Shown: in pieces, positions 1-11,082 of the stretch
Position numbering within the stretch: position 1 is the stretch's first letter
Layout of the letters: every line of letters begins with the position of its first letter
NCBI GenBank assembly: GCA_009809945.1
Contig: WTPW01002229.1
Coordinates: 33,327 to 97,326, forward strand
Length of the DNA: 64,000 nucleotides
Direction of reading: 5' to 3'
From: Gigaspora margarita
Lineage: Eukaryota > Glomeromycota > Glomeromycetes > Diversisporales > Gigasporaceae
Notes under the pieces: model-generated
Database searches by the model: none
What the model was told of the DNA's origin: nothing
The model's input: the letters and a program-made list of their open reading frames with translations, nothing else
Translations under genes and position numbers: made by a program

Positions 1-751
1 TTCTCCCTTTGGATGATAGTGGTTTGATTGATGGATCCCATATTACAATAGAATTGGAAATAACTTTACCATAAAGCTTGTTAGTCTTACCATTTCGCAT
101 TACTACAATGGCGCCAAAGATAACAATTAGAGGACCACGCCCTTGTGAGTATACAATTCCATGATTTGGAACCCAAGTGCAATTTGTAGTATGATGAAGG
201 TAACAGTATAATTCGTCTAAGAAAACTTCTGGCCTTGTTGGAACATTATTTTTTCCTTCCAAATTTTTGAACCTACGCCGCAAATAGCAGCTACAAAAGG
301 CAACATTTGCCGGCGACTCATGCAAGATATTTCTTCGTTCACCATAGCCGTAATAGTAACCTAAGGTATGGAGTAGACGTAGTAACTGCCACTTGGAAAA
401 GTTATGACCACTTTCTTCAAGTTCTTTCGTAATATATGCGTTGAAAGTGGGGAACCAGATGCATTTGCAGACATAATAAAGGTGCGAATAAGCTCAGGTA
501 CACTTATGTCTTTCGGTCTACCCAGTTTTTTTTGTGCCGGAAGTTCTTGATTTTTTTTTGTTTTGTTTAGCAACAACACGCACAACTATCGTTTCCCCAA
601 CACCAAGTGCCAGGGCAACCTTCTTGTGTAATGATATGTGCTGATGGTGAGTTGGTGGTTGTTAAGCCTTTAAAAAGTATTGGTGTACATTAAAAATCAT
701 CTTTCGTTCATTGCTAGTTAACGGGCTTTAATCTCTATTAAAGTCATCCAT
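1..751 (-). pseudogene. Decayed DDE transposase, N-terminal half, cut by window edge
   Basis: Reading the minus strand from an ATG at 751-749 gives a transposase-like protein in pieces. First comes a helix-turn-helix-like stretch (KKVALALGVGETIV, about 620-560), then GRPKDISVPELIRT (about 525-485), then FNAYITKELEESGHNFSKW, then GYYYGYGERRNILHESP, and finally VFLDELYCYLHH with the probable first catalytic Asp (about 243-210). A conserved GPLIVIFGAIVVMRNGK block follows. The reading frame breaks at an A-run near 545 and again near 445, and there are two in-frame stops near the start (MDDFNRD-stop and FLKA-stop). The order of blocks fits DDE endonucleases of the Tc1/IS630 type that I recall as abundant in Glomeromycotina; that family assignment is from memory. 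The second Asp and the third catalytic residue would lie beyond base 1. It cannot make an active enzyme. Confidence 0.7.
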
Positions 752-926
752 CAGAAAAAAAATTGACTTGTTTTTGCCAAAAATTTAAAGTTTGGAACTA
801 TTCTTACCTTATATATTATTTGTACGTTCATGTGACTTGATTGGAACGTTTTTGATCAGGGGCAAAAATTAGGTACCAATTTTCGTGTATCTACATTTTT
901 GCACCGGCCTATATGTATTTTTGATT
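752..926. other. A+T-rich spacer
   Basis: No gene or clear repeat is seen. It may be the terminal part of the transposon at 1-751, but no inverted end could be fixed. Confidence 0.4.
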
Positions 927-1857
927 GCTNAACAAATTTTCTTAGAGCACTTTGTTAGAATCAATTAGTAAAATTTTGTGAATTATAGAATTTTTTAGTA
1001 TTTTTATTAATAAAATTATATAAAATATTATAATTCTCAAAATTTTACTAACTGATTCTAACAAAGTGCTCAAGAAAACTTGTTCAGCACATAAAAATAC
1101 ATTTTCTGGCATATTTACTTTTATATTTCTTGAAAATTTAAGAGAAGATGCTTAATTTTGGATTTTTTGATCAAAAAATTCAAAATTAAGCAATTTCTCT
1201 TAAATTTTCAAGAAATATAAAAGTAAATATGCTGAAATAATGTATTTTTATGTGCTAAACAAGTTTTCTTAGAGCACAATGTTAGAATCAATTAGTAAAA
1301 TTTTGAGAATTATAATATTTTATAAATTTTATTAATAAAAATACTAAAAAATTCTATGATTCACAAATTTTACTAATTGATTCTAACAAAGTGCTCTAAG
1401 AAAACTTGTTCAGCACATAAAAATACATTATTTTGGCATATTTACTTTTATATTTCTTGAAAATTTAAGAAAAGATGCTTAATTTTGAAATTTTTGATCA
1501 AAAAATCCAAAATTAAGCATCTTCTCTTAAATTTTTAAGAAATATAAAAGTAAATATGCTGAAATAATGTATTTTTATGTGCTAAACAAGTTTTCTTAGA
1601 GCACAATGTTAGAATCAATTAGTAAAATTTTGAGAATTATAATATTTTATAAATTTTATTAATAAAAATACTAAAAAATTCTATGATTCACAAATTTTAC
1701 TAATTGATTCTAACAAAGTGCTCTAAGAAAACTTGTTCAGCACATAAAAATACATTATTTTGGCATATTTACTTTTATATTTCTTGAAAATTTAAGAAAA
1801 GATGCTTAATTTTGAAATTTTTGATCAAAAAATCCAAAATTAAGCATCTTAAATTTT
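927..1857. repeat. Tandem array of 327-bp double-hairpin units (module A satellite)
   Basis: Units begin at 927, 1254 and 1581 (spacing exactly 327), and the third is cut short near 1857. Each unit holds two imperfect palindromes in a row. The first is about 160 bp and centres on TTTATTAATAAAAATAC, with arms containing GAATCAATTAGTAAAATTTT. The second is about 155 bp, with arms containing TTAAATTTTCAAGAAATAT, and centres on a TTTTTGATCAAAAAA core. The junction word AAACTTGTTCAGCACATAAA recurs once per unit. Diverged units of the same plan occur at 51.3-51.8 and 54.9-55.8 kb. Confidence 0.85.
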
Positions 1858-2276
1858 TATAAATTATAGTAGTACAAAAAAATGAGATAGCTTATTTTTG
1901 GGTATAATTCTTGCAAAATGTAGGTAATTTGCTAAAAATAAAATATAACATGCATAAAATTGCTGTAATTTGCCAAAATGCTTTATATAATCTTTTTTAA
2001 AATTAATCTTAATTTGCTAAAACTTAAATTTGGACCTCAGACCAAATTTTCTGCAATTTGCTAAAAAAAAAATATGATATATATCAGAGATGTCTGGGTC
2101 CTGTACCTGGGTATATATTAATCTTCAAGGCTGTTAGACTAATACAGCACCCAGGTACTAATTTATGGGGGTACTATTTAATGGGGTACTTCGTAGTGCG
2201 CTATATGGTACTATAAAGTTTATATGTAATAATCTAACTTTTAGCAAATTTATTTGATTTTAGGGGTAGCAAAAAC
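1858..2276. repeat. A+T-rich stretch with a diverged copy of the MITE seen at 47.0-47.6 kb
   Basis: The part 1858-2080 shows repeated GCTAAAA words and nothing else. From about 2085 to 2220 the words GTACCTGGGTATA, CACCCAGGTAC, GGGGGTACT and CGTAGTGCGCTA match, in order, the terminal and subterminal words of the element at 47,042-47,597. This is an old, partial copy. Confidence 0.45.
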
Positions 2277-2391
2277 TAGGGTTGTTAATGGAGTATTCCA
2301 GACATTAATAAAACATATAACCCACTTCTGGAGTGCTCCGGAGTGGGTTATATATTTTACTATTGACTGGAGTGCTCCATTAACAACTCTA
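2277..2391. mobile_element. hAT-type MITE, 115 bp, 8-bp target duplication
   Basis: Perfect 8-bp direct repeats GCAAAAAC flank it (2269-2276 and 2392-2399). The ends are inverted repeats, TAGGGTTGTTAATGGAGTAT at the left and, on the complement, TAGAGTTGTTAATGGAGCAC at the right. The interior is itself a palindrome around ACTTCTGGAGTGCTCCGGAGT. An 8-bp duplication with a YARNG terminus is diagnostic of the hAT superfamily. There is no room for a transposase, so it depended on one in trans. Confidence 0.88.
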
Positions 2392-2908
2392 GCAAAAACG
2401 TCTAAATTCATGCAGATTAGTTATGACCTATATGAGAGATATTTGGGGTCCTGGATATAATAAAATAGGAACCCCTTCCATTCTAAAAAATTATGTAATT
2501 TTTTGCACTTCTCTAACATAAAAGTAAAGTAAAAAAATGCTTTTTCAAAAATATTATAATAACTAAAAATTGTGACTAGAAATTACTTTTTTTTTAGCAA
2601 AAAAATTTCTTGTAAAATTTTACTATATAGGAGGATATCAATAGAAAAGAAACAAATTTTTTCTAAATAAAAGTTTCAACTTTAAGTTAAAATAACTTAA
2701 CTACTTAATCAAATTTAATAAAAATTTTTTATTTTAATTTTATATAGTTATAGAATTAAAACACAAAAAATTTAGTAATTCATAATTCATCTGGGAACTA
2801 ATGAAAAATTATATGATTTTTAGTAATTTTTACTATTAAATTTCACCTCTTTTAAAATTTGGTATTTCCTTAAGAACAAATTAATTTTATACTAAGTAAA
2901 TCTCTCTT

Positions 2909-3443
2909 AGAGGGCATCATAAATAACATTATGTACCCCTACATAGTAGCTCTTGACCCCTTTTAGATTATATAAAAAATTTTTTAAAAATCCGTATATT
3001 TATATATAAAATTTTACAAAAACTTGGATATATAATGACCCAGTGATCCAATCTCAATGATTTTGGTACCATTCGATTCTTCTCTTTGAGACGAATCCAA
3101 TGGTACTGAAATCATTTCAATTGGATTACTGGATCAAGAGTTATTTACAAAAAACTATTAATTTTTTAGTAATTTTATAAAAAAACATAATAACTAATAG
3201 TATTTGTTTAATAAAAATGATCCAATAATTCAAATAAATGATTTTAGAACCATTCAAATTCTCTCCTTGAGACAATTTGAATGGTACCAAAATCATCCAA
3301 TTTGAACATCTGGATCAAGTTTTAGACAAATTTTTATAAAAAAATTGTGTTATATTTTTTTGATCCCCTTCTATTTATTGGAAGAGATATTATATTTTGG
3401 AGGACCTCCTCTCAAACATAACATTATTTATGGATGCCCTCTT
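2909..3443. mobile_element. PIF/Harbinger-like MITE E1, about 530 bp, TTA duplication
   Basis: The terminal inverted repeat is GAGGGCATCATAAATAACAT at the left and, on the complement, GAGGGCATCCATAAATAATG at the right, flanked by TTA on both sides. Two module B hairpins (about 3036-3142 and 3218-3318) fill the interior. The right arm of the surrounding palindrome (about 7310-7345, complement) reads through the same place without the MITE, which proves insertion. A second copy lies at 42,934-43,466 and a fragment at 40,929. A 3-bp TTA duplication points to PIF/Harbinger; that assignment is an inference. Confidence 0.78.
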
Positions 3444-3981
3444 ATATGCATAATAAATATTGTTGAGAAAAAAAATATGAGCATAATAGTAGTTAAAATA
3501 TCAAAATCAACCTAGTGAATCATGAGATATAGATATATATTTTTTTTTTATGTCAAAGTTTCTGCTCTGGGGAAAGGTTTTTATTTAAGCAAACGGATCA
3601 AGAGAGCCTCTTTGGGCACTCGATATTTGTTACATTGATGAGGATACAACTAGCTACACATACAACTTTTGGTTGTCTAATTTAAGTAGTCCACTCTAAG
3701 GTTCTACACTAGTTGCCATACCTGCAACCCAACTAGGAGCTGCCTATTCAAACCTTCTGGTCCTTGCATCGCCTATTAATCTTATTTGTATTACTGGTGC
3801 AATTCTCCATTAAATTAGTTAGTCAAGATTAGTCCTAGATGCTTACAGAATCCCTTTAGAACTAGTTTATCCTCGCAAAACACTTGGTAGAGCAGTTCTT
3901 GTTCCACATAGATATTACCTATACTTCAGTAACTTATGCATTTACTGAGATGGACTACTTGCAGTTCAGGGATTAGCCTTA

Positions 3982-6596
3982 TCACGAAATATATTAAGTA
4001 GATATATATCGATTTATAACGCATAATCGATTTATATCGATTAAAATTAAATGTTATATATCGATTAAATTGTTATAAATCGATATATATCAAAAATCGA
4101 TTAATAACGAAAAATAGGTAAGTAATTGATGTTAATCAAATTATCGATTATCATCAAACTAATCAAAATCGCTACATATCGATCATTATGTTATTAATTG
4201 ATAATTAGCATTATACTTTTGAACAATTTTTACCCCCTCTCTCTTTTACTCCTCTTTTTCTTTTACTCCTTTTTTTATTTTTAATATTTCGAATACTTTC
4301 AAAATATTTTAGGATGATCTGTAACCTGCATCAGCAAATTTAATGAAGCGAAATATTTCAAAATAATTTATGGCCCGTAAAAAAAGCTGTAATATTATGT
4401 AATATATTCGAAATATTGCGAAATATAATAATTACATAATATTTCATAAGATTTATTCAAAAATATTTTGAAACCTTTCGATTTTTTTTGTAAAAGTTTT
4501 TATTTATCCTATGTATTACAAGATTAGATCTTCTATATTTATTTTTATTTACATCACTAACTTCTACTCATTTAGTAGCGACACTTTTGATTCTTTAATC
4601 CCNATTTACTATTCNATTTTTTTTGTAACATATAANATAAATAAAATATTTATATACTGTATGTGTATTACAAGATTAGATCTTTTATTTTCATAACTTC
4701 TACCTATTTTTTTCGTTTAGTAGCGACGCTTTTGATTTTCTTTACTTTTAGTTTTTTTTCTGATTTACTAACTTTATTTTCAAATTAGGCTTCGAAATAT
4801 TATTTTTTTTTTAGCTATATAGTAACTAACTAATTCTTCTCTTTTCTTTCGCAAGCGTGGGTTTTCTTCTCTTTTCTTCACAAGCATGGTCTTCGTCGAA
4901 TATAAATTAAAGAGATGTATGGCTTGGGTAATTACACGGCTAGAACTGGAAACTGTTTTAAAGATCAGTACCAGCTCTTTTTTTTTTATTCACCTCTTTG
5001 GTATAAACTAACTTTCTTTTTTTTATGTAGATTTGAGCTTCGCCGGGGTATAAAATGATGCCGTATATTGGAGAGGAACTGAAAGACAAGTGCTGAACAT
5101 ATCCGCTTAGTTTTTTTTTTTTTTTTTTCATTCGTAACTAATGTTTTTTCTTATTTTATAGCTTGTCCTTTCACCGGAGAAAGCAAAATAACACTATATA
5201 GTGTGGAACTGGTAACTCTAGTTAAAGAGGCAAGTGTTGTCTCAATTATTTTTTTTTTCCTTTTGACTCATGTTTTTGCCTTGCAGATTTGTTCTTTGCT
5301 TGTATAAGCGAAATGGTGCGCGGAATGTTGATTGAACTGGGAATTGCAAATTGAAGCTGAGAAGGCAATTTAGGCTTAGAAGAAACTTGGGAACTGTCTA
5401 TTGGTAAGTATTAGTTCCCAGTTTCTTGACTTCATGTTCTTTTTTTTTTTTCTAATTACTAATACTTTCTTTCGCCTGAGAACGTGAATTGACGCCATGG
5501 AATATAAATTAACGCTAGGAAGAATAATTTGGACGTAAAAGGAACTTGATATCTTCCTACTAGTAAGTACTAGTTTTTGGTTTCTGGTTTCATGCTCAAT
5601 TCTTGTTACTAACACTTTTTCTTTAGCTTTCGCTAGAACATGAATTGACGTCGGGGAACGTGAATTGACACCAGGAAACATGAATTGCCGTCGGGAAGAA
5701 TTTTTTAGACTTGGAAGAAACCTGAGACTGGTAGCAATATGCACCAGTATCTGGTTTTTCATTTATATTTGTTTTCCTTTGTGTTTTTTTTTGCTTTTCT
5801 TCTTACTACTATAACTCTTTCTTTAGGTTCACCAGAAAACATGAATTGAAACCGGGAACGGCAATTTAGACCTAGAAGGAACTTGGGATCTCTCTATAGT
5901 AAGTACTAGTCTTTTGGTTTTCTTATTCCAAGCTCAATTTTCGTTACTANTATTTTTCTTTTAGCTTTTGCCAAAAAATATGAATTAACGTCAATTGANA
6001 CTNGGAAGANCGATCTGGATTTGGAAGAAACTTGAGACTGGTTTAACAATAAGTACTAGTTTCCGGTTTCTCTTTTTTGTTTATTTTGTTTTATGTTTAT
6101 TTTGCTTTGTTTTGTTTTTTTTTTCTCTTATTAACATATTATTTTAGTTTTTGTTGGAAAATATTAATTAAGACCGGGGACNATAATATGACTTGGTGGT
6201 TCTTATAATACAACAAAGAGGTCGAATAGCTTCGATTATGAAGTCATGTAATAGTAATTGACGNCAAAGGAANGAATAAAATAGTAATTAGTAATCAGTA
6301 GGCGGGGTTGTAGAAATTTTATGCAGTATATGTAATTTATGCAAANGAAGAATTTTAATAAAAAATTTTTTAAANAAAAGTTTATTTAATTATTTGTAAT
6401 CATGTTTTGTATCATTTCACGTTTTGTAAATAGTATTGTTATTCGTGATTTTTAATCTGATATCTATCGATTATTACCGATTATTATCGATTACTATCTT
6501 AATCGTTAGTCCTTGTCATGGGGGATTTAAATCAATTACTATTCAATAATGATAAAAATTGATAGTAATCCCCGTGCAAATTTTGGTGATGCTAAA
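3982..6596. mobile_element. Insertion inside SINE-A copy 1, with TATCGAT-rich ends
   Basis: The boundaries follow from comparison with intact SINE-A copies. The left edge (3983-4080: TTAAGTAGATATATATCGAT and similar words) matches the complement of 38,580-38,660, the edge of palindrome K, so the two are probably ends of one family. The right part (about 6460-6590) matches 32,190-32,340. Between them lie two near-copies of a TATTACAAGATTAGATCTT block (about 4513 and 4667), a fragment of the F-family end (CATCAGCAAATTTAATG near 4331), and the exon-like array described separately. Confidence 0.6.
4780..6240 (+). repeat. Degenerate tandem array of exon/intron-like units
   Basis: About eight units of 120-200 bp repeat. 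Each has a T-rich tract ending in TAG or CAG (near 5035, 5165, 5280, 5628, 5824, 5964, 6150), then a purine-rich block with words such as AACATGAATTGACGTCGGG and CTTGGAAGAAACTTGAGACT, then GTAAGTACTAG or a close variant (near 5402, 5560, 5890, 6043), then another T-rich tract. These are strong matches to 3' and 5' splice-site consensus in the right order. The purine blocks contain stops in all frames (ATGAATTGA), so any product would be a non-coding spliced RNA. No promoter was identified. Confidence 0.6.
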
Positions 6597-7925
6597 CTGC
6601 TACTATTACCTACTTTTACCCTTGCAAGGTTCACTCCGATCTCAGTATCTACTATTACCATCCTACCAGTCCTTACACTGGATTCACAAACTTCCAAACC
6701 AGTTGGCCTGAAAGGATCGGTTAGCCAGGCTTTAGAATGTCTTTATAGTTTCCCTTTCCTTGGTACCTACTGCCAGAATGTAGGTCCTTTTTCTCTGGTA
6801 TAACTTTGGTAGCCAGGTTGGTGGACCCCTTCTTCGAGAGTCTTGTTGTCTGATTCACTAGCTTTAGCTTCTGATTTTCTGGTTCTGATAGCACTATTAA
6901 AGATCTTTGTTACCTCCTTACTCAGGGCTTGCCAAATGGGTTTCCATTTCTCTAGTTCCTTGGATTTTTGTGCTCCCAAAAGCTTCTATTCGAGATAGTG
7001 TACCAAGGGCTACAGGTAATGTACCCAACTGATCGATAAGAAACAGTACCGGAACACAGGTCTATTTTTCAAAGCATTACTAGTGGGATTTGAACCCTAG
7101 ACCTGCCACTTGGGGTGACAACTTACCAACTTTCCTAAGTCACCACACCCTTTGATATAAATATATTTGTTCTTATGACTATATGATATAAACAAAGAAA
7201 TAAACAAAATAGTTAAAAACAAAAATGGCCATATCTCATGATCTGCTAGACCAATTTCAATATTTCAACTACTATTATGCTCATAATTTCTTTCTCTACA
7301 ATGTTTGTTATGTATACAAAAGAGATTTGCTTAGTATGAAGTAGATTTATTCTTAAAGAAATGCTAGATTTCAAAAAAAGAAAAAATTATATAGTAAATA
7401 TATCCTTGTAGTTTACTATTTTTTTACTAGTTTCCAAACAGATCACAAATTAAATTTAATTTAATAGTTGTTAAGATATTTTAATTTAAGGGTTAATTAA
7501 TTTGTAGCTATGGTTATAGTAACCGTATCTAATCAGACCATATCAAATTCAAAGATCAGGGGTAATATTACATATTTGAAAAAAATCAAAACAAATATTC
7601 ATTTGCCAAAAATTGCTTTTAACTCAAAATTTTTATAAACTACTTTTTGGGTTCCAACAAAAAAAATTTTTTGTAAATTTTAATAAAACTATACCTTTTT
7701 TTTAATTCTTAGCTTTATACTAACTTTAATCTTAATTATACTTTGCTATGATCATTGAATATGATTTTTTGTATAATATTGATCATGTGTTATCTGGTAA
7801 TATTATTTATGGTTATAAAATTTATTTGTAATCTACAGTTACAAAACAATTAATCCTTAATTTAAAATTTTAAAAAAAGTTACTAAAATAATTTGTTTCT
7901 TTTCTATTGATGTCCCTCCATATAT

Positions 7926-7949
7926 ATACCTCTAGCACTCTTCTAGTAC
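7926..7949. other. Target region of the hAT-like element
   Basis: This holds TCTAGCAC (7931-7938) and TCTAGTAC (7942-7949). The latter is the left target duplication of the next element. Confidence 0.5.
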
Positions 7950-9095
7950 TAGTATTTCACAGATCTGATCTGAATATCTGGATCTGATTCGGATCTAGTA
8001 GTCAGATCGGATCCAGATCCATGATTTATAGGATCCACCAACATTCGAATCCATATTAAGGATCTGATCTGAAAGATCTGTTGGATCCGTTCACGCTAAT
8101 TGGCTATATTTAATAGATTCTGATTTGTTAATTTAGTAATTGTACCTGCATGAGAGTCACCTGAGTAATCCTTTTTGTGGTCAATTCTTCTCGCTACATC
8201 TGATCATTTGTCTCGCAAAATTTCCTGAAATCTGTTTCATAGGAGGACTTTCGTCTGATTGGCTGATGCAAATCAATTACCCAGGTAATTTTTTTAGAAC
8301 ATAATGTTCTGAAGCCATTTATAGTTTTAAATAAACGTTAGTATTCACTGTTCAAAAGAATCCAAAAAGAATCTGTCTTCTTACTGACTTTACTTAGAAG
8401 ACAAAATATATGACCGTTTATTGGCCGTGAGAAATTATACTGTAAGTGAAAGTAACTGGAAATGTGTTTTTCGTCTAAGACTGTTTTATTATATTAGATT
8501 TAAACAAACATTTATTGCAACTATTTAATTTAAACAAGTACAAGCTCTTTATTAACAGAAGTTCTGGGTTTAATATTTTAGTTGCTTCTTTTAGTTTGTT
8601 TGGGTTTGTCAACCATAAATTAAAGTGTTGGCTTATGTCTTGTAGATTCTTTAATGAATTTGAGTTGATTAGTAATAAATATTACATTTATCCCACTTTA
8701 TGCATATCTATCAACTTTCTAAACATTTGCAAAAAATTTTTTTGTATGTATTTATTAATTGTAAGCTTCTTTATATAAAGTCTTGTTTTTTAATAGTATT
8801 AAAACCGATAAATGTTTTTAAAATTATTTTGATTGGTTAATTATCATGGATAATCACAGGTAGATCTACAAAAATTAACCAATAATATGAATGTCTTCCT
8901 ATGATGAGTGACCCAGAGTAATTACACATAATGTCAACCAATCATATACTGTCAGTTGTGTAACTATATCAGATCCAGATCCAGATTCGAATCTTTAGAG
9001 TCGAATCCAGATCTGAATATGGATCCGATTCGATTTGTCAGATCGGACCCAGATCTTTAAAAATATTTGTCCAATTCGATCCGTGTGGAACACTA
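7950..9095. mobile_element. hAT-like non-autonomous element, 1.15 kb, GATC-rich ends
   Basis: Target duplications TCTAGTAC (7942-7949) and TCTAGCAC (9096-9103) match 7 of 8. The termini are TAGTATTTCACAGATCTG at the left and, on the complement, TAGTGTTCCACACGGATCG at the right. About 150 bp at each end are crowded with GATCTG and GGATCC words in both orientations, the usual look of hAT subterminal transposase sites. The interior (8100-8950) includes moderately G+C-richer unique sequence and no credible coding frame. Confidence 0.75.
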
Positions 9096-9103
9096 TCTAG
9101 CAC

Positions 9104-9450
9104 TAACCTTTTCTCTAACTATACTCTAACTCTAATAATAATAATTGCATATATTTATGTTTGTTTTGATTGTATATTATACTAAAGATAGTAAATGATT
9201 TTAAATAACCCAAATGACTCAAATACAAATGATCAGTTATTGGTCATTTCACAGCTCAAATAATTTAAAATAGTTATTTAATCTATTTAATTAATGATCC
9301 AAAAATTTAGCTAATCAAAATTAATTATTATTCTCTGTAAAATAAAATATCATTAAATGCTATTTAATAAAAATTATTATACATAATAAATAACTAATGA
9401 GCCAAATAAACAGTTATTATTTAATAAATAATTGCTTTTTGTATTTTGGC
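9104..9450. repeat. Old MITE remnant related to 22,140-22,330
   Basis: The words AGATAGTAAATGATT, AAATAACC and several CAAATAA/TTATTTG inversions also occur at 22,140-22,330. The ends are too decayed to fix. Confidence 0.35.
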
Positions 9451-9453
9451 TAA

Positions 9454-9624
9454 GGGGCATGCCATTTATCATGTGATTTTTACTACTGTATAAATATATA
9501 GTTAGTGATAGTGATCATATCTATATATTATATTAATAAATTAAAATTAGATAAAGTGATCATACTATACATGGATAGGAGTGGCTACTAAGTAAAAAAT
9601 ATCATATAATAAATGGCATGCCTC
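9454..9624. mobile_element. PIF/Harbinger-like MITE, 171 bp, TAA duplication (copy 1)
   Basis: TAA flanks both sides (9451-9453, 9625-9627). The inverted ends are GGGGCATGCCATTTATCATG and, on the complement, GAGGCATGCCATTTATTATA. A second copy in the opposite orientation is at 40,540-40,706, and a split relative at 19,190-22,121. Confidence 0.85.
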
Positions 9625-9914
9625 TAAATAACTAGGTCATTTTTTGTAAAGTAACATTCCAATTGAATTATAAAATCAGGTATAAAGTAATTAAAAAAAA
9701 CAGTAAACAAAAAATGATATATTTACTTTTTTTAAAAAAAAGTTTGTAAATAATAGTTTACTAATTACAAAATAATTTTGAATTTACAAATAGCATATTA
9801 ATTAATATAAATTGAAAATTAATGTGAATATATATATTATTTATAATAGAATTTATAAGTATCCCTTTTAACTTCTTAAATTAAAATTTATAGCTTTAAA
9901 ACTTTTACTATAAA

Positions 9915-11001
9915 TACTGTATATGTCTGAAAATAAGCTACATCTAAAATAAGCTACCCTCTGATTTTTTTCAAAAATCTTAAAAAACCCGTTAGCAGTT
10001 GCTATATATAAAAGTCTAAATTTTACCAAATAAACCTCAAAAGTGCTATTAAGTAAACTTGTTCAGGACATCAAAATACGCCTAAGTAAAAATTTGGTGT
10101 CATTCATTGAGAAAATAAATAAGGTGCAGATTTGCACAAATCTGCGACCCTGGAAAATTTTAACAAATTTTGCAATAACTTGTGATCCAGCAGTCCAAAC
10201 TTAATGATTTTGGGACCATTCGATTCGTATCGATGAGCCGGATTGAATAGTACCAAAATTGTTGAATTCTAATTACTAGAACACAAGAAAATTCCATCTG
10301 AGTAAATTTTATAAACATCGAATGATCTTGTCAACCAGTGGTCCAAATTTAATAATTTTGGTACCATTCGATTCCTCTTGATAAGATGGTTCGAACAATA
10401 CCAGAAACGTCAAAATTGGATTATTGGTTAACAAGTTATTCGCAAAAAATGATTTGCGACACAGTTCTGCGCAGAAATTTAAATTTCTTTTTTTTAAATT
10501 TCTGCGCAAAACTGCGCCGCAAATCATTTTTTGTGAATAACTTGTTAACCAGTAATTCAATTTTGACGTTTTTGGTACCATTCAAACTGTCTCATCAAGA
10601 GGAATCGAATGGTAGCAAAATTATTAAATTTGACTACTGGTTGGCAAGATCATTTGATGTTTATAAAATTTACTCAGATAGGATTTTCTTATATTCTAGT
10701 GATTGGAATTCAATGATTTTGGTACTATTCGATCTGGCTCATTGATACGAATCAAATGGTACCAAAATCATTAAGTTTGGACTGCTAGATCACAAGTTAT
10801 TGCAAAATTTGTTAAAATTTTTTAGAGTCGCAGATTTGTGCAGATTTGTGACTTATTTATTTTCCCGATGTTTAGACAACCTTTTATTAGTACGTTTTTC
10901 AATTTTTTCAAAAAACTTTATATTTGAAAATAAGCTACCCCACATTTTTTTGTGTAATTCTTTGGCCAAAAAAGGTAGCATATTTTCGGATACATACGGT
11001 A
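9915..11001. mobile_element. Family D palindromic element, copy 1, 1.09 kb
   Basis: The ends are TACTGTATATGTCTGAAAAT and, on the complement, TACCGTATGTATCCGAAAAT, followed by AAGCTACC. Inside are one module A arm (about 10,030-10,090) and four module B hairpins (about 10,180, 10,325, 10,540, 10,695) arranged symmetrically around 10,490. No target duplication beyond TA is visible. Other copies are at 20,133, 44,525 and 45,057. Apparent reading frames here are by-products of palindrome symmetry. Confidence 0.75.
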
Positions 11002-11012
11002 GTACTTTATAA

Positions 11013-11082
11013 ATAGAGGTAAGTCTGTAGAAAAGAGACAAATTTATCTGATAAATTTGTTCCTTCTACTAACTTGCCCCAA
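11013..11082. repeat. Short internally deleted family G element
   Basis: This 70-bp hairpin begins GAGGTAAGTCTGTAGAAAAG, and its right arm is the complement (CTTCTACTAACTTGCCCC). It keeps only the two ends of the family G MITE. Confidence 0.5.

Larger units (their letters stand above)
3541..7153 (-). mobile_element. SINE-A copy 1, tRNA-headed, split by a 2.6 kb block
   Basis: The head lies at 7150 and reads leftwards: a tRNA-like start with B box CTAGGGTTCAAATCCC (complement of 7084-7099). The tail ends at about 3550 in a T-run (A-tail on the element strand). The sequence is collinear with the full copies at 34,859-35,850 and 50,330-51,246, but breaks off at about 6597 and resumes at about 3981. 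Imperfect target duplications flank it (GATATAGATATATAT at 3526-3540, GATATAAATATATTT at 7154-7168; 13 of 15 match). The shared SINE core lies at about 3650-3745. Confidence 0.8.
2625..7925. mobile_element. Outer palindromic element (family G) split by later insertions
   Basis: The left end reads TATAGGAGGATATCAATAGA at about 2625 and the complement of the right end (about 7925) reads TATGGAGGGACATCAATAGA, both followed by AAAGAAACAAATT. These ends match the family G MITEs at 47,911-48,153 and 57,885-58,131. Module C halves sit just inside (about 2690-2760 and 7450-7495). Palindrome arms continue inward (2860-3525 versus 7227-7365, including the words CTACTATTATGCTCAT and TCATGAGATAT). The arms are separated by a MITE (2909-3443) and a SINE (3541-7153), so this element is the oldest layer of the nest. 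Confidence 0.6.

Noticed and set aside
927-1857. CRISPR array
   Set aside because: Units are adjacent palindromes of 327 bp without spacers, in a eukaryotic context.
4020-4200. TATCGATT-rich stretch as a replication origin or binding-site cluster
   Set aside because: The words belong to the end of a repeat family seen also at 38.6 kb; no further evidence for an origin.
5376-5762. 128-codon minus-strand frame in the exon-like array
   Set aside because: It crosses several repeat units and T-tracts and has no domain; the plus-strand splice-like pattern explains the region better.
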